NCBI RefSeq assembly: GCF_001436095.1
Contig: NZ_AYYK01000008.1
Location: 295-64,294 of the forward strand
Direction: 5' to 3'
DNA from: Lapidilactobacillus dextrinicus DSM 20335
GTDB taxonomy: Bacteria; Bacillota; Bacilli; Lactobacillales; Lactobacillaceae
DNA length: 64,000 bases
Shown here: in pieces, positions 54,757 to 62,967 of the stretch
Position numbering within the stretch: position 1 is the stretch's first letter
Layout of the letters: each line of letters begins with the position of its first letter
Program-made: the position numbers and the translations under genes
Notes under the pieces: generated by a model
What the model saw: only the letters and a program-made list of their open reading frames with translations
Databases searched by the model: none
What the model was told of the DNA's origin: nothing

Positions 54757-55248
54757 TTAAGCTTGTTTCAAGATCGCTTGACCAGCCGTGACTTGGGTCA
54801 TCGCCTTGCTACCAATATCGATCGATTCTTTATAACCATCGGTGAAAATCACCATTGTCGTCATATTTAACCCTGCATCTTGCATTACCTTTGGGTCAAA
54901 CGCGACAATTGGTGTTCCCGCCGTTATCTTTTGATCTATTTTTACTTGCGGTGTAAAACCTGTGCCTTGTAATTTTACCGTATCTAAGCCAATATGCACC
55001 AATACTTGGATTCCCTGAATATCAGCAGCAATTCCAACCGCATGTTTGCTATCCGGTAAAGCGACAACAGTTCCTGTAATCGGCGCTACAACTTGGTGTG
55101 CATTTTCCTCAGGAATAACGGCGAACCCGTCACCCATCATTTTTGTTGAAAAAACTTGATCAGGAACTTTGTCCAAAGGTATACATTCACCATTAATTGG
55201 TGCTACAACCTCAAATTTCGTTGTTTTCTTCTTTTTAAGACCAAACAT
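54757..55248 (-). CDS. PTS EIIA component, glucose type
   Basis: A 163-residue single-domain EIIA-Glc protein. It has PINGECIPLDKVPDQVF near the start, GDGFAV, and the active-site His in VLVHIGLDTVKL. It passes phosphate from HPr to the EIIB domain encoded by the operon. First gene of the operon, 50 nt after the leader terminator. The ATG follows GGGGAG. Confidence 0.92.
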   Translation of the reverse strand: MFGLKKKKTTKFEVVAPINGECIPLDKVPDQVFSTKMMGDGFAVIPEENAHQVVAPITGTVVALPDSKHAVGIAADIQGIQVLVHIGLDTVKLQGTGFTPQVKIDQKITAGTPIVAFDPKVMQDAGLNMTTMVIFTDGYKESIDIGSKAMTQVTAGQAILKQA

Positions 55249-55301
55249 TACTAGATGCTCCCCTCCATTATGAATGAATAACTAACGTTTTATTTAAGAC
55301 A

Positions 55302-55371
55302 ATAAAAAGGCCCTTCAGAGCATACACCCCTCCCCTTAATTAGGAAAAAAGGTAATGCCCCAAAGAGCCTT
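55302..55371 (-). terminator. Leader terminator of the PTS operon
   Basis: On the minus strand a 17-bp stem, arms at 55371-55355 and 55323-55307 (four G-U pairs, no mismatches), is followed by TTTTTATT. It overlaps the RAT, the standard arrangement for LicT/SacT control. Confidence 0.9.
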
Positions 55372-55385
55372 GGGTAACAATCCTT
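55351..55385 (-). promoter_or_regulatory. Ribonucleic antiterminator (RAT) site
   Basis: On the minus strand it begins AAGGATTGTTAC and ends GGCATTACC, matching the asymmetric RAT hairpin bound by BglG/LicT CAT domains. It overlaps the 5' arm of the terminator. Confidence 0.85.
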
Positions 55386-55395
55386 AGTTTAGTAA

Positions 55396-55411
55396 TTTAA
55401 ATCGCTTACAC
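55396..55411 (-). promoter_or_regulatory. Candidate cre (CcpA) site
   Basis: GTGTAAGCGATTTAAA on the minus strand matches WTGNNARCGNWWWCAW at 14 of 16 positions and lies just after the -10, where CcpA would block transcription. Confidence 0.45.
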
Positions 55412-55415
55412 CATC

Positions 55416-55443
55416 ATTCTAACATATCTTGCTAAATTGGCAA
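55416..55443 (-). promoter_or_regulatory. Promoter of the PTS operon
   Basis: On the minus strand TTGCCA (55443-55438), 16 nt, TAGAAT (55421-55416). It precedes the RAT leader. Confidence 0.7.
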
Positions 55444-55484
55444 GCTTTTCTATAATACACAAAATAATCAATGTTTTAAATAAC

Positions 55485-56303
55485 TTAAATTTGATTTTTA
55501 ACCCAGGTTGCAAACAGATCTGGCCAAACTTGAACCTCTGGTTGAACATTAGCCGGATTATCCTTCTTTTGAGATTCTTCACTGCCTAAGCTCAAACCAT
55601 GACTGCCGGTTGGAAAGATGTGTAGTTCGAAGTCAACGTTGTGACGGCGCAAAGCTTCGGCAAACAACAAAGTGTTTTCCATTGGTACGGCTTGATCGGT
55701 GAAAGTCGTCCACATGAATGCCTTAGGTGTCTTTTCATCAACATGATCTTCTAGTGATTGAAAAGCACGCTTCTTTTCATCCTTGAAATCATCGCCTAAT
55801 AGGTTCACCATTGAACCACGATGAGCATATTTACCGGCTGTTAGAACAGAATAACCTAACAATAAGCCATTTGGTTTAATATCAGCGGCGTTATAACCGT
55901 ACTCTTCAAATAATTCGCTATGCCAAAGCGTGCCCAAGCCAGCGGCAATATGACCACCAGCTGAAAAACCGGCGGCTACAATTTGATCTGGGTTAACATG
56001 CCATTCATTGGCATGTTGACGAATAATTTTAACAGCCTCAGCTAATTCTAAGAGTTGCGTTGGGAAACGTGCCGGAGCTAAACTATAATCTAAAACAAAA
56101 GCTTGAAAGCCACGTGCAAGCATTTGCACTGCAATTGGCTCACCCTCACGAGCTGAAACAACATTAAAGCCGCCGCCAGGACAGATAACAATCGCTGGAC
56201 GAGTTCTATTTTCATCTATTTCAGGTGAATTATCAATAATATAACCAGTTACTGTAGCCCTTTTAGACAAAGGTGTTTCTAAATTTTTTTGAATAATTTG
56301 CAC
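55485..56303 (-). CDS. Alpha/beta-hydrolase, carbohydrate-esterase-like
   Basis: A 272-residue serine esterase: oxyanion motif CPGGGF, nucleophile GFSAGG, the acid in FTDQAVP and the catalytic His in GSHGLSLG. It resembles acetyl-xylan esterase or BD-FAE type enzymes acting on esterified sugars. No signal peptide, so cytoplasmic. It lies upstream of the PTS operon on the same strand, but the promoter and leader terminator separate them. The GTG at 56303 is favoured over 56312, which abuts GGAGA. Confidence 0.85.
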   Translation of the reverse strand: MQIIQKNLETPLSKRATVTGYIIDNSPEIDENRTRPAIVICPGGGFNVVSAREGEPIAVQMLARGFQAFVLDYSLAPARFPTQLLELAEAVKIIRQHANEWHVNPDQIVAAGFSAGGHIAAGLGTLWHSELFEEYGYNAADIKPNGLLLGYSVLTAGKYAHRGSMVNLLGDDFKDEKKRAFQSLEDHVDEKTPKAFMWTTFTDQAVPMENTLLFAEALRRHNVDFELHIFPTGSHGLSLGSEESQKKDNPANVQPEVQVWPDLFATWVKNQI

Positions 56304-56376
56304 AATAATCACTCTCCTAATCTCATCTATATCATACCATGCAAGACAGAAGTCAGCTTATAAAAACACAATTTGT

Positions 56377-56382
56377 TATAAT
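56377..56382 (+). promoter_or_regulatory. -10 element of the antiporter gene
   Basis: TATAAT, 30 nt before the ATG. The -35 is weak. Confidence 0.5.
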
Positions 56383-56411
56383 AGAAGTAAATTGGTCAAA
56401 AGGAGGTACTA

Positions 56412-57554
56412 ATGGTATATATCGGTCAAATCGCCATCATTTTAGTTGCAACACTAGTTGCTAGTTTTATCAGCAATCGAATTGGGATTCCAGCAGTACT
56501 CGGTGAATTAATCGTTGGCATTTTAATTGGCCCCGCCTTACTTAGTTGGATCAGTCCAACCAACTTCATTAAACAAATGGCCGAAATCGGTGTTATTTTA
56601 CTAATGTTTGCCGCTGGTTGCGAGAGTGATTTAGATTTATTACGTAAATATTTTAAACCCAGTATGCTGGCTGCCTTTTGTGGTATGGTATTACCAATTA
56701 TTTTAATTGCGCCATTGGGCATTTACTTTGGCATGGTGCCACTGCACGCTATTTTTCTCGGTGTTGTATTTGCAGCGACTTCTGTCTCCATCTCTGTCGT
56801 GGTTATGAAAGAATTAAACTTCACTCAAAATCGCGAAGCCAGCACTATTTTAGGTGCTGCTGTAGTCGATGATATTTTAGCGGTCATCGTTTTAAGTATC
56901 ATGATGTCTTTTGCCGGTCAGGGTCAAATTGATCTTGTTTCTTTAACCAAACAATTATTAATACAGGTTCTGTACTTCATCGGTCTCGTAATTGTGGTTA
57001 AGTGGATAACACCCATTATTTTTCGAGTGACGACAATGCTGCAAGTACAATATGCGACTGTAATTACAGCTTTGATTATTGCTTTCAGTCTTGCTTACTT
57101 AGCTGAAGTTGTCGGTTTAAGCGATGTTGTTGGTGCATTCTTTGCTGGTGTTGCTGTTGGTCAAACCGAATATCGTCATAAAATTAATCTTGCCATTGAA
57201 GGCATCGGCAATAGTATATTCATGCCATTATTTTTTGTGAATATTGGTCTAAGCATGACCTTTACTAACTTTTTAGGCCAACTCGGTTTTATTATTTCGC
57301 TCGTTATCGTTGCAGTCCTTACTAAAATTATCGGTTGCGGTGGCGCCGTTAAACTCTTAGGGTTTGATTGGACTAGTTCTTTCATCGTTGGTACCGGCAT
57401 GGTCTCGCGTGGTGAAATGGCCCTTATCGTTGCCCAAATTGGTCTGACCAGCCATTTAATGTCCGCTACCCATTATTCCGCAGTAATTATGGCCATTATT
57501 ATCACAACGTTGTTATCACCATTACTACTAAAAAAAGCAATCAGTCAAAAATGA
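56412..57554 (+). CDS. CPA2-family cation/proton antiporter (NapA/KefB-like)
   Basis: A 380-residue protein with about 12 membrane segments. Two adjacent Asp (GAAVVDDILAV, near residue 150) are the ion-binding pair of the CPA2 group, as in NapA. It lacks the C-terminal RCK domain of Kef proteins. It probably exchanges Na+ or K+ for H+ and contributes to pH or salt tolerance. The ATG follows AGGAGG. The terminator overlaps its stop codon. Confidence 0.88.
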   Translation: MVYIGQIAIILVATLVASFISNRIGIPAVLGELIVGILIGPALLSWISPTNFIKQMAEIGVILLMFAAGCESDLDLLRKYFKPSMLAAFCGMVLPIILIAPLGIYFGMVPLHAIFLGVVFAATSVSISVVVMKELNFTQNREASTILGAAVVDDILAVIVLSIMMSFAGQGQIDLVSLTKQLLIQVLYFIGLVIVVKWITPIIFRVTTMLQVQYATVITALIIAFSLAYLAEVVGLSDVVGAFFAGVAVGQTEYRHKINLAIEGIGNSIFMPLFFVNIGLSMTFTNFLGQLGFIISLVIVAVLTKIIGCGGAVKLLGFDWTSSFIVGTGMVSRGEMALIVAQIGLTSHLMSATHYSAVIMAIIITTLLSPLLLKKAISQK

Positions 57555-57570
57555 CGATTGCTTTTTTATT
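57531..57570. terminator. Bidirectional terminator between antiporter and CDF genes
   Basis: The stem AAAAAAGCAATC-GTCA / TGAC-GATTGCTTTTTT has an AAAA loop and one bulge. It includes the antiporter stop codon. Confidence 0.9.
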
Positions 57571-57579
57571 TAGTAAAAA

Positions 57580-58476
57580 CTAAATACTATCATCCGTTAA
57601 TTCTGGTGAACACTTACCTAGCTCAGTCTGGATCGTTAAATGACAAATACCAAATTCACGGCTTAACTCGTTGTTCATCTTAGCAATAAATTCGTTATTA
57701 TAAGCTAACGTTGTTCTAACCACATGAACGGTCATTGCTACTTCAGTGGTACTCATTCCCCAAATATGCAAGTCGTGTACATCAGAGACAGTTTCATCTG
57801 CTAAAATAACTTTCTTAATCCTATCAATATCTAATCCTTCAGGAACGGCATTTAATGCTAAATTAATAGACTTGTGTAATAAATCCCACGTACTTATCAA
57901 AATTACAATTGCTATTAATAAACTGATAGCAGGATCAAGCCAAGTCCATTCAGTAAATAAACTAATAAACCCAGCAATGACAACACCTAAAGAAACGCCG
58001 GCGTCAGCCGCCATATGCAAAAAAGCACCGCGAATATTTAAATCACCTTTTTGATCTTTAGCAAAAAGAACTGCTGTTAGCCCATTAATCACAATACCAA
58101 CGGCTGCAACAATAATCACTGTCCAGCTAGAAACAGGTTCTGGATTGGCAAAGCGCTGAATTGCTTCAACGGCGATTCCACCAATAGCAATTAATAAAAT
58201 TACCGCATTTGCTAAGGCTGCTAAAATTGAAGAAGATTTATAGCCATAAGTACGTTGCTTGGTTGGTTGTTTTTGTGAAAGCCAAAGTGCTAACCAAGAA
58301 ATTAATAAGCCTAAAACGTCGCTTAAATTATGCCCGGCATCAGCTAATAATGCTAAAGAACTAACAGAGAAGCCCGCAATTGCTTCGACAATAATAAAAG
58401 CTAAATTTAATCCGACACCAATTTTGAAAGCTTGAGTTTTATTACTGGCGTTAGTTGTCTGATGTTGATGCGCCAT
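57580..58476 (-). CDS. CDF-family metal exporter (CzcD/ZitB-like)
   Basis: A 298-residue cation diffusion facilitator with six membrane segments. The Zn-site motifs HxxxD are present as DAGHNLSD and HMAADAG, matching zinc/cobalt/cadmium exporters. The C-terminal cytoplasmic domain has HDLHIWGMST. An ArsR/CzrA-type operator lies 25 nt upstream, consistent with metal induction. The ATG follows GGAGG. Confidence 0.92.
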   Translation of the reverse strand: MAHQHQTTNASNKTQAFKIGVGLNLAFIIVEAIAGFSVSSLALLADAGHNLSDVLGLLISWLALWLSQKQPTKQRTYGYKSSSILAALANAVILLIAIGGIAVEAIQRFANPEPVSSWTVIIVAAVGIVINGLTAVLFAKDQKGDLNIRGAFLHMAADAGVSLGVVIAGFISLFTEWTWLDPAISLLIAIVILISTWDLLHKSINLALNAVPEGLDIDRIKKVILADETVSDVHDLHIWGMSTTEVAMTVHVVRTTLAYNNEFIAKMNNELSREFGICHLTIQTELGKCSPELTDDSI

Positions 58477-58501
58477 AATATAACCTCCATCACATATTTA
58501 T

Positions 58502-58521
58502 ATATGAACATTTATTCATAT
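58502..58521. promoter_or_regulatory. CzrA/ArsR-type operator upstream of the CDF gene
   Basis: The inverted repeat ATATGAA-N6-TTCATAT contains the TGAA-N6-TTCA core typical of ArsR/SmtB zinc repressors. No repressor gene is adjacent. Confidence 0.6.
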
Positions 58522-58585
58522 GTTATTGATAGCTATATTATGCCACCTTTTTCACTAAATGGCAATTACTTTTTAAGAGAACAAT

Positions 58586-58624
58586 AAAAAAGCTCGCTGT
58601 AAAAAAATTACGGCGAGCTTTTAT
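58586..58624 (-). terminator. Terminator of hsp20
   Basis: The stem AAAGCTCGC-GTAA / TTAC-GCGAGCTTT with one bulge is followed by T-runs on both strands. Confidence 0.9.
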
Positions 58625-58649
58625 TTGTTACAACAATTGATCACAAGTT

Positions 58650-59096
58650 TTAATCAATCTGAATGTGATGATCGGCATTATTTGTTGGTTCGGCTTTTGG
58701 TAAAACAATCTTTAAAACACCTTGATCATATTTACCTGTAATTTTATCCGCTTCAATGTTAGGTAAACGATACTGACGAACAAATTGTCCATAACGCCGC
58801 TCGCTCATAATCGTATTACCTTCTTGATCACCATGATCGGCAAAGCTGTCTTTTTTACCACTAATTGTCAAAACATTTTGATCATAGCTTACTTTAATGT
58901 CATCCTTATTCATTCCCGGTAATTCAACATTAACTTGATAATCTTGGTCCGTTTCTTTAATATCTGTCTTCAATTCTTGGTTGGATTCACTCAAGCCATA
59001 AAATGTACGACCTAGATTGCTAAAGAAATGGTCATTAAATAGATCATCAAAACCTCCAAATAAATCATTACGACGATTCATCATTTCATTTGCCAT
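58650..59096 (-). CDS. Hsp20 small heat-shock protein
   Basis: A 148-residue protein with a short Phe/Asn-rich N-terminal arm (DLFGGFDDLFNDHFF) and an alpha-crystallin domain (about 38-138) with the conserved GVLKIVLPK end. An ATP-independent holdase that keeps unfolded proteins soluble. A sigma-A promoter and a perfect CIRCE lie directly upstream, so HrcA should repress it. The ATG follows AAAGGAAG. Monocistronic. Confidence 0.93.
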   Translation of the reverse strand: MANEMMNRRNDLFGGFDDLFNDHFFSNLGRTFYGLSESNQELKTDIKETDQDYQVNVELPGMNKDDIKVSYDQNVLTISGKKDSFADHGDQEGNTIMSERRYGQFVRQYRLPNIEADKITGKYDQGVLKIVLPKAEPTNNADHHIQID

Positions 59097-59130
59097 AATT
59101 CTTTACTTCCTTTCTTTAACTTACAAATAC

Positions 59131-59159
59131 ATTGTAGTGCCGTTTTTTATGAAGTTCAA
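59131..59159 (-). promoter_or_regulatory. Promoter of hsp20
   Basis: On the minus strand TTGAAC (59159-59154), 17 nt, TACAAT (59136-59131). Confidence 0.78.
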
Positions 59160-59163
59160 ACAT

Positions 59164-59190
59164 TTAGCACTCTAATCACAAGAGTGCTAA
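59164..59190. promoter_or_regulatory. CIRCE element (HrcA operator)
   Basis: TTAGCACTC-N9-GAGTGCTAA, an exact CIRCE consensus. It lies 4 bp upstream of the hsp20 -35 and 1 bp after the stop codon of the next gene. Confidence 0.95.
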
Positions 59191-59191
59191 T

Positions 59192-60061
59192 TTATCCCAG
59201 TAATTTATCATAGCGTTCACCGTCTCGCCAAACACCGCCATGCGCCTCTGCTGCGTTTGCTACCAAAATAAACGCTTCAGCATCGATATTCCGAATTGTT
59301 TTTAACATATGATGATAATCAGGGTTTTCTACAATGATCATTAACATTTCTCGTTCGTTGCCAGTATAACCACCGGTGACGTTAAAGATTGTTAAAGCCT
59401 TTCCCAAATAAGCAAGTTGCTGTTTTAATTCCTCTAAATCATGTTCACTCATTACGTAAATAACTTTTTTACGATCTAATCCTGTTTCAATAAAGTTCAT
59501 CACAATTGTCGTTAATATTTGCGATAAAATTGCTAAAAACATTGTTTCAATACCTGCAACAAAAAGGTTCAATAAACAAATCATACCGTCAATCATTAAC
59601 AAGGTCGTGGATGTTTTAATGCCAAAATATTTTTTAATAATCAATGGGGGTACTGTTGTACCGCCACTTGATGCATCTAATTGATAGAGAATAGAAATCC
59701 CCACTGCAAAAATGGCGCCACCAACAATTACCGTTAACAAGGGGTCCTCAATTAATTTAATTTGCGGTGTAATAGCTAAACAAATTGGTAATAAAACACT
59801 GCCTAGTGCAATACGCAACGTTGTCCCTTTGCCAAGAAAAATATAAGACAGGATAAGCATGACAATATTAATTAACATCACAACTACAGAGATATTTAAT
59901 CCTAGTGTTGCTTCTAATAGGATGGCAATACCAGTTGCACCACCAGCAGCAATTTCATGAGGTGCATAAAACATATTAATGCTGACGGCCAATATCTCAA
60001 TGCCAATAATTAATAACAAAAGATTAAGTAATTTTGATTCAGTTTGTCTAATTTTAGCCAC
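59192..60061 (-). CDS. YitT-family membrane protein (DUF161/DUF2179)
   Basis: A 289-residue protein: five to six membrane segments (residues 10-200) with APHEIAAGGATGIAI and DASSGGTTVPPLI, then a cytoplasmic DUF2179 domain (about 205-289, VTGGYTGNEREMLMIIV). The function is not established. GTG start, 7 nt after GGAG. A palindrome overlaps its promoter. No terminator lies between it and the hsp20 promoter, so read-through into hsp20 is possible. Confidence 0.87.
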   Translation of the reverse strand: MAKIRQTESKLLNLLLLIIGIEILAVSINMFYAPHEIAAGGATGIAILLEATLGLNISVVVMLINIVMLILSYIFLGKGTTLRIALGSVLLPICLAITPQIKLIEDPLLTVIVGGAIFAVGISILYQLDASSGGTTVPPLIIKKYFGIKTSTTLLMIDGMICLLNLFVAGIETMFLAILSQILTTIVMNFIETGLDRKKVIYVMSEHDLEELKQQLAYLGKALTIFNVTGGYTGNEREMLMIIVENPDYHHMLKTIRNIDAEAFILVANAAEAHGGVWRDGERYDKLLG

Positions 60062-60108
60062 AATGACGCTCCTTTATGTTTCAAAATTGTTAATTTATCT
60101 TATTGAAA

Positions 60109-60123
60109 AATAGACAGTCTATT
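60109..60123. promoter_or_regulatory. Palindrome in the yitT-like promoter
   Basis: AATAGAC-A-GTCTATT, perfect arms. On the minus strand it overlaps a TTGAAT -35 followed by TAAGAT after 18 nt, so it could be a repressor site. Confidence 0.45.
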
Positions 60124-60209
60124 CAATTAATTATGACAGAAACAAACTATCAATTGCTAACATTTTGCTTATGGTATGTATTAACAGAAAATTAATTTAA
60201 TTCTTTTCA

Positions 60210-60238
60210 TTGACATTTCACAAGCTAGACGTTATGAT
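60210..60238 (+). promoter_or_regulatory. Promoter of the lysine-riboswitch operon
   Basis: TTGACA (60210-60215), 17 nt, TATGAT (60233-60238), 25 nt before the aptamer. The best sigma-A promoter of the window. Confidence 0.88.
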
Positions 60239-60264
60239 TACACCATAAAATTTAAAAGCCACAA

Positions 60265-60435
60265 TGCAATAGAGGTCGCGAGAATCACGAAGCTTAGTGA
60301 GTGTCCAAACACATTGAACTAAGTCATTCAGGAGGATCGCCGAAGTAATATTATTTTTGGAGATAATATTATTGGGGCATAGATTAATAGTCTATGAACT
60401 GTCTTAACGATTTTTCGTTAAGGAGCGCTATGATT
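60265..60435 (+). promoter_or_regulatory. Lysine riboswitch (L box) aptamer
   Basis: Conserved L-box pieces occur in order: ATAGAGGTCGCG at the 5' side, AGGATCGCCGAAG in the core, TTGGGGC and AACTGTC, then GGAGCGCTAT closing P1. Several long hairpins lie between. A perfect terminator follows at 60484-60527. High lysine should stop transcription. Confidence 0.9.
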
Positions 60436-60483
60436 TTGGGATGAATCTATTTACATAAATTTATTCAGCAGAAAAATTATGGT

Positions 60484-60527
60484 AAAGACCTTTATTAATG
60501 CGAAAGCATCTAATAAAGGTCTTTTTT
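60484..60527 (+). terminator. Riboswitch expression-platform terminator
   Basis: The stem AAAGACCTTTATTA-ATGC / GCAT-TAATAAAGGTCTTT has a GAAA loop and one bulge, followed by T-run. It is 25 nt before the transporter start. Confidence 0.93.
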
Positions 60528-60551
60528 GTGGGCTCGTTGGAGGAATGAGTC

Positions 60552-62129
60552 ATGAAACAACATCGCAATTTTTGGTTTTTCTTAGGTACTTTGTTATTGA
60601 TGATCCTAGCCGTGCCTGCTGCAACTAGTCACGCAGCTAGCGGAACATTCAAGGTCGGCATGGAGGCTGGCTATCCACCTTTTAACTGGACACAAAACGA
60701 TGCCAGTAATGGCGCCGTTAAAATTCAAGGAAATTCCACTTACGCTAATGGTTATGACGTTCAGATGGCTAAAAAAGTGGCCAAATCTTTAAATAAAAAA
60801 CTGGTTATTGTAAAAACAGAATGGGATGGTCTACAACCAGCTTTAACTTCTGGTAAACTTGATGCCATTATTGCCGGAATGTCTCCAACCGCACAACGTC
60901 GTAAGGCAATTGATTTCACAGATACTTATTACCATTCTAAACTCGTTATCATCGTTCGTAAAAATAGCAAGTACGCGCAGGCAACTAGTTTGAAAGACTT
61001 TAAAAATGCCAAATTAACAGCACAATTAAATACTTATCACTACACAGCGTTAAATCAAATCAAAGGCGTTATTAAAGAACCTGCCATGAAAGACTTTTCG
61101 GCAATGCGTGTAGCTTTAGAGTCGGGAACTATTGATGGTTACGTTTCTGAAAAACCTGAAGGTATTAGTGTAACAAGCGCTAATCCTAACGTTAAAATGA
61201 TCGAATTTAAAGGAACTAACGGTTTTAAAACTAATCCTGAAGACACTGACTTAGCAATTGGATTACGTAAAAATGATCCAGATAGAGTTAAAATTAACGC
61301 TGCATTAGCCAAAATTTCTCAATCAGAGCGAGATAAAATTATGGATAACGCCGTTAATGAACAACCTAAAACAAATGGTGATTCGGAAAATTGGTTCGTC
61401 GCAATCCTTAAACAATATGGCAATATGTTGTTAAAAGGCACGGGTGTTACTTTGTTAATTTCAATGGTTGGCACAATTGTTGGTTTTTTAATTGGCTTAC
61501 TGGTTGCCATTATTCGTACCATCCCAGTAGCTGGTAATCGATTCCGTCGCGGTCTTTTAAAAGTAGTTGATTGGTTACTATCAGTTTACATTGAAGTTTT
61601 CCGTGGTACTCCTATGATTGTTCAAGCCGCTGTTCTTTATTATGGTGCTGCTCAAGCGTTCGGTTGGAATATGGATCGACTCGTAGCCGCTCTGTTAATT
61701 GTTTCTATTAATACCGGTGCTTATCTATCTGAAATTATGCGTGGTGGTATTATTTCTGTTAATGCTGGTCAATTCGAAGCTGCCCATGCTTTAGGTATGA
61801 CGCACTTACAAACAATGACCAAAATTATTTTGCCACAAGCTGTTCGAAATAGTTTACCAGCAGTCACTAACGAATTCGTTATTAACATTAAGGATACTTC
61901 AGTTTTAAGCATCATCTCTGTATCTGAATTATTCTTCACTGGTTCAACGATTGCTGGACAAAACTTCCAGTTCTTCCACACTTACTTGGTTATCTGCCTA
62001 ATCTATTTGGTTCTGACCTTTACGATTACTCGAATTTTGCGATTAGTTGAACGCCGCTTAGACGGACCACAAAATTACAATGTTATGGCTAATCAAAACC
62101 AAGTTTCAGCACCAACAGATAATAATTAG
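60552..62129 (+). CDS. Lysine-type ABC transporter, fused substrate-binding and permease protein
   Basis: A 525-residue fusion. A signal peptide (1-29) is followed by a polar amino acid-binding domain (about 32-270: [32 protein letters not shown]) and a HisM/GlnP-type permease (about 290-510) with EAA loop [21 protein letters not shown]. GlnP-like architecture. The lysine riboswitch points to lysine, or basic amino acid, as substrate. The ATPase gene is 11 nt downstream. The ATG follows GGAGG. Confidence 0.92.
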   Translation: MKQHRNFWFFLGTLLLMILAVPAATSHAASGTFKVGMEAGYPPFNWTQNDASNGAVKIQGNSTYANGYDVQMAKKVAKSLNKKLVIVKTEWDGLQPALTSGKLDAIIAGMSPTAQRRKAIDFTDTYYHSKLVIIVRKNSKYAQATSLKDFKNAKLTAQLNTYHYTALNQIKGVIKEPAMKDFSAMRVALESGTIDGYVSEKPEGISVTSANPNVKMIEFKGTNGFKTNPEDTDLAIGLRKNDPDRVKINAALAKISQSERDKIMDNAVNEQPKTNGDSENWFVAILKQYGNMLLKGTGVTLLISMVGTIVGFLIGLLVAIIRTIPVAGNRFRRGLLKVVDWLLSVYIEVFRGTPMIVQAAVLYYGAAQAFGWNMDRLVAALLIVSINTGAYLSEIMRGGIISVNAGQFEAAHALGMTHLQTMTKIILPQAVRNSLPAVTNEFVINIKDTSVLSIISVSELFFTGSTIAGQNFQFFHTYLVICLIYLVLTFTITRILRLVERRLDGPQNYNVMANQNQVSAPTDNN

Positions 62130-62140
62130 GAGGCAACCTT

Positions 62141-62881
62141 ATGACAAGCTTATTAGAAGTTAACCATTTAGAAAAAACTTTCGGCACGCATAAAGTTTTA
62201 AAAGATATCAACTTACAAGTTAAACCTGGCGAAGTTTTATCAATTATCGGTTCATCTGGTTCAGGTAAATCTACATTGCTACGTTGTATTAACTTACTGG
62301 AACAACCGACTAGTGGTGCAATTAATTTCCATGAACAAAATATCCTGGCTAATAACTTTAACGTGACTGACTATCGAGCTAAGGTTGGCATGGTTTTCCA
62401 ATCATTCAATTTATTTAATAATTTAGATGTTTTACAAAATTGCACAATTGGGCAAACGACTGTTTTGCACCGCGACGCTGCTGAAGCTAAAAAAATTGCG
62501 TTAGAACAATTAGAAACAGTCGGCATGGCACCTTATATTAATGCCAAACCAGCCCAACTTTCTGGTGGTCAAATGCAACGCGTTGGTATCGCCCGGGCTG
62601 TTTCAATGAGTCCTGAGGTATTGCTATTCGATGAGCCTACATCGGCCTTAGATCCTGAAATGGTTGATGGTGTGCTGGACTCCATGCGTGCATTAGCCCA
62701 CACCGGCTTGACAATGATCCTAGTAACACACGAAATGGCCTTTGCACGAGATATTTCTGACCATGTCGTCTTTATGGATCAAGGCGTCATTGCCGAAGAA
62801 GGAACCGCCGAGCAAATCTTTGAGAACCCTCAAGAAGAACGAACAAAAACCTTCTTAAAACGTTATTTGAACCGGGTTTAA
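62141..62881 (+). CDS. Amino acid ABC transporter ATP-binding protein
   Basis: A 246-residue ATPase with Walker [11 protein letters not shown]-loop MVFQSFNLF, signature [14 protein letters not shown], Walker [14 protein letters not shown] and the H-loop VTHEM. The best fit is the polar amino acid (GlnQ/HisP) group. It works with the fused protein just upstream under the same lysine riboswitch. The ATG follows AGGAGG. Confidence 0.95.
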   Translation: MTSLLEVNHLEKTFGTHKVLKDINLQVKPGEVLSIIGSSGSGKSTLLRCINLLEQPTSGAINFHEQNILANNFNVTDYRAKVGMVFQSFNLFNNLDVLQNCTIGQTTVLHRDAAEAKKIALEQLETVGMAPYINAKPAQLSGGQMQRVGIARAVSMSPEVLLFDEPTSALDPEMVDGVLDSMRALAHTGLTMILVTHEMAFARDISDHVVFMDQGVIAEEGTAEQIFENPQEERTKTFLKRYLNRV

Positions 62882-62894
62882 AAAATATAAGATT

Positions 62895-62930
62895 AAAAAA
62901 GGTGAGAACGATTTGTTCTCACCTTTTTTT
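62895..62930 (+). terminator. Terminator of the lysine transporter operon
   Basis: The stem AAAAAAGGTGAGAAC / GTTCTCACCTTTTTT has a 5-nt loop and is followed by T; usable on both strands. Confidence 0.93.
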
Positions 62931-62967
62931 GTCTATCGTCGTTCTAAAAAACGGTTAGCTAAATCCT

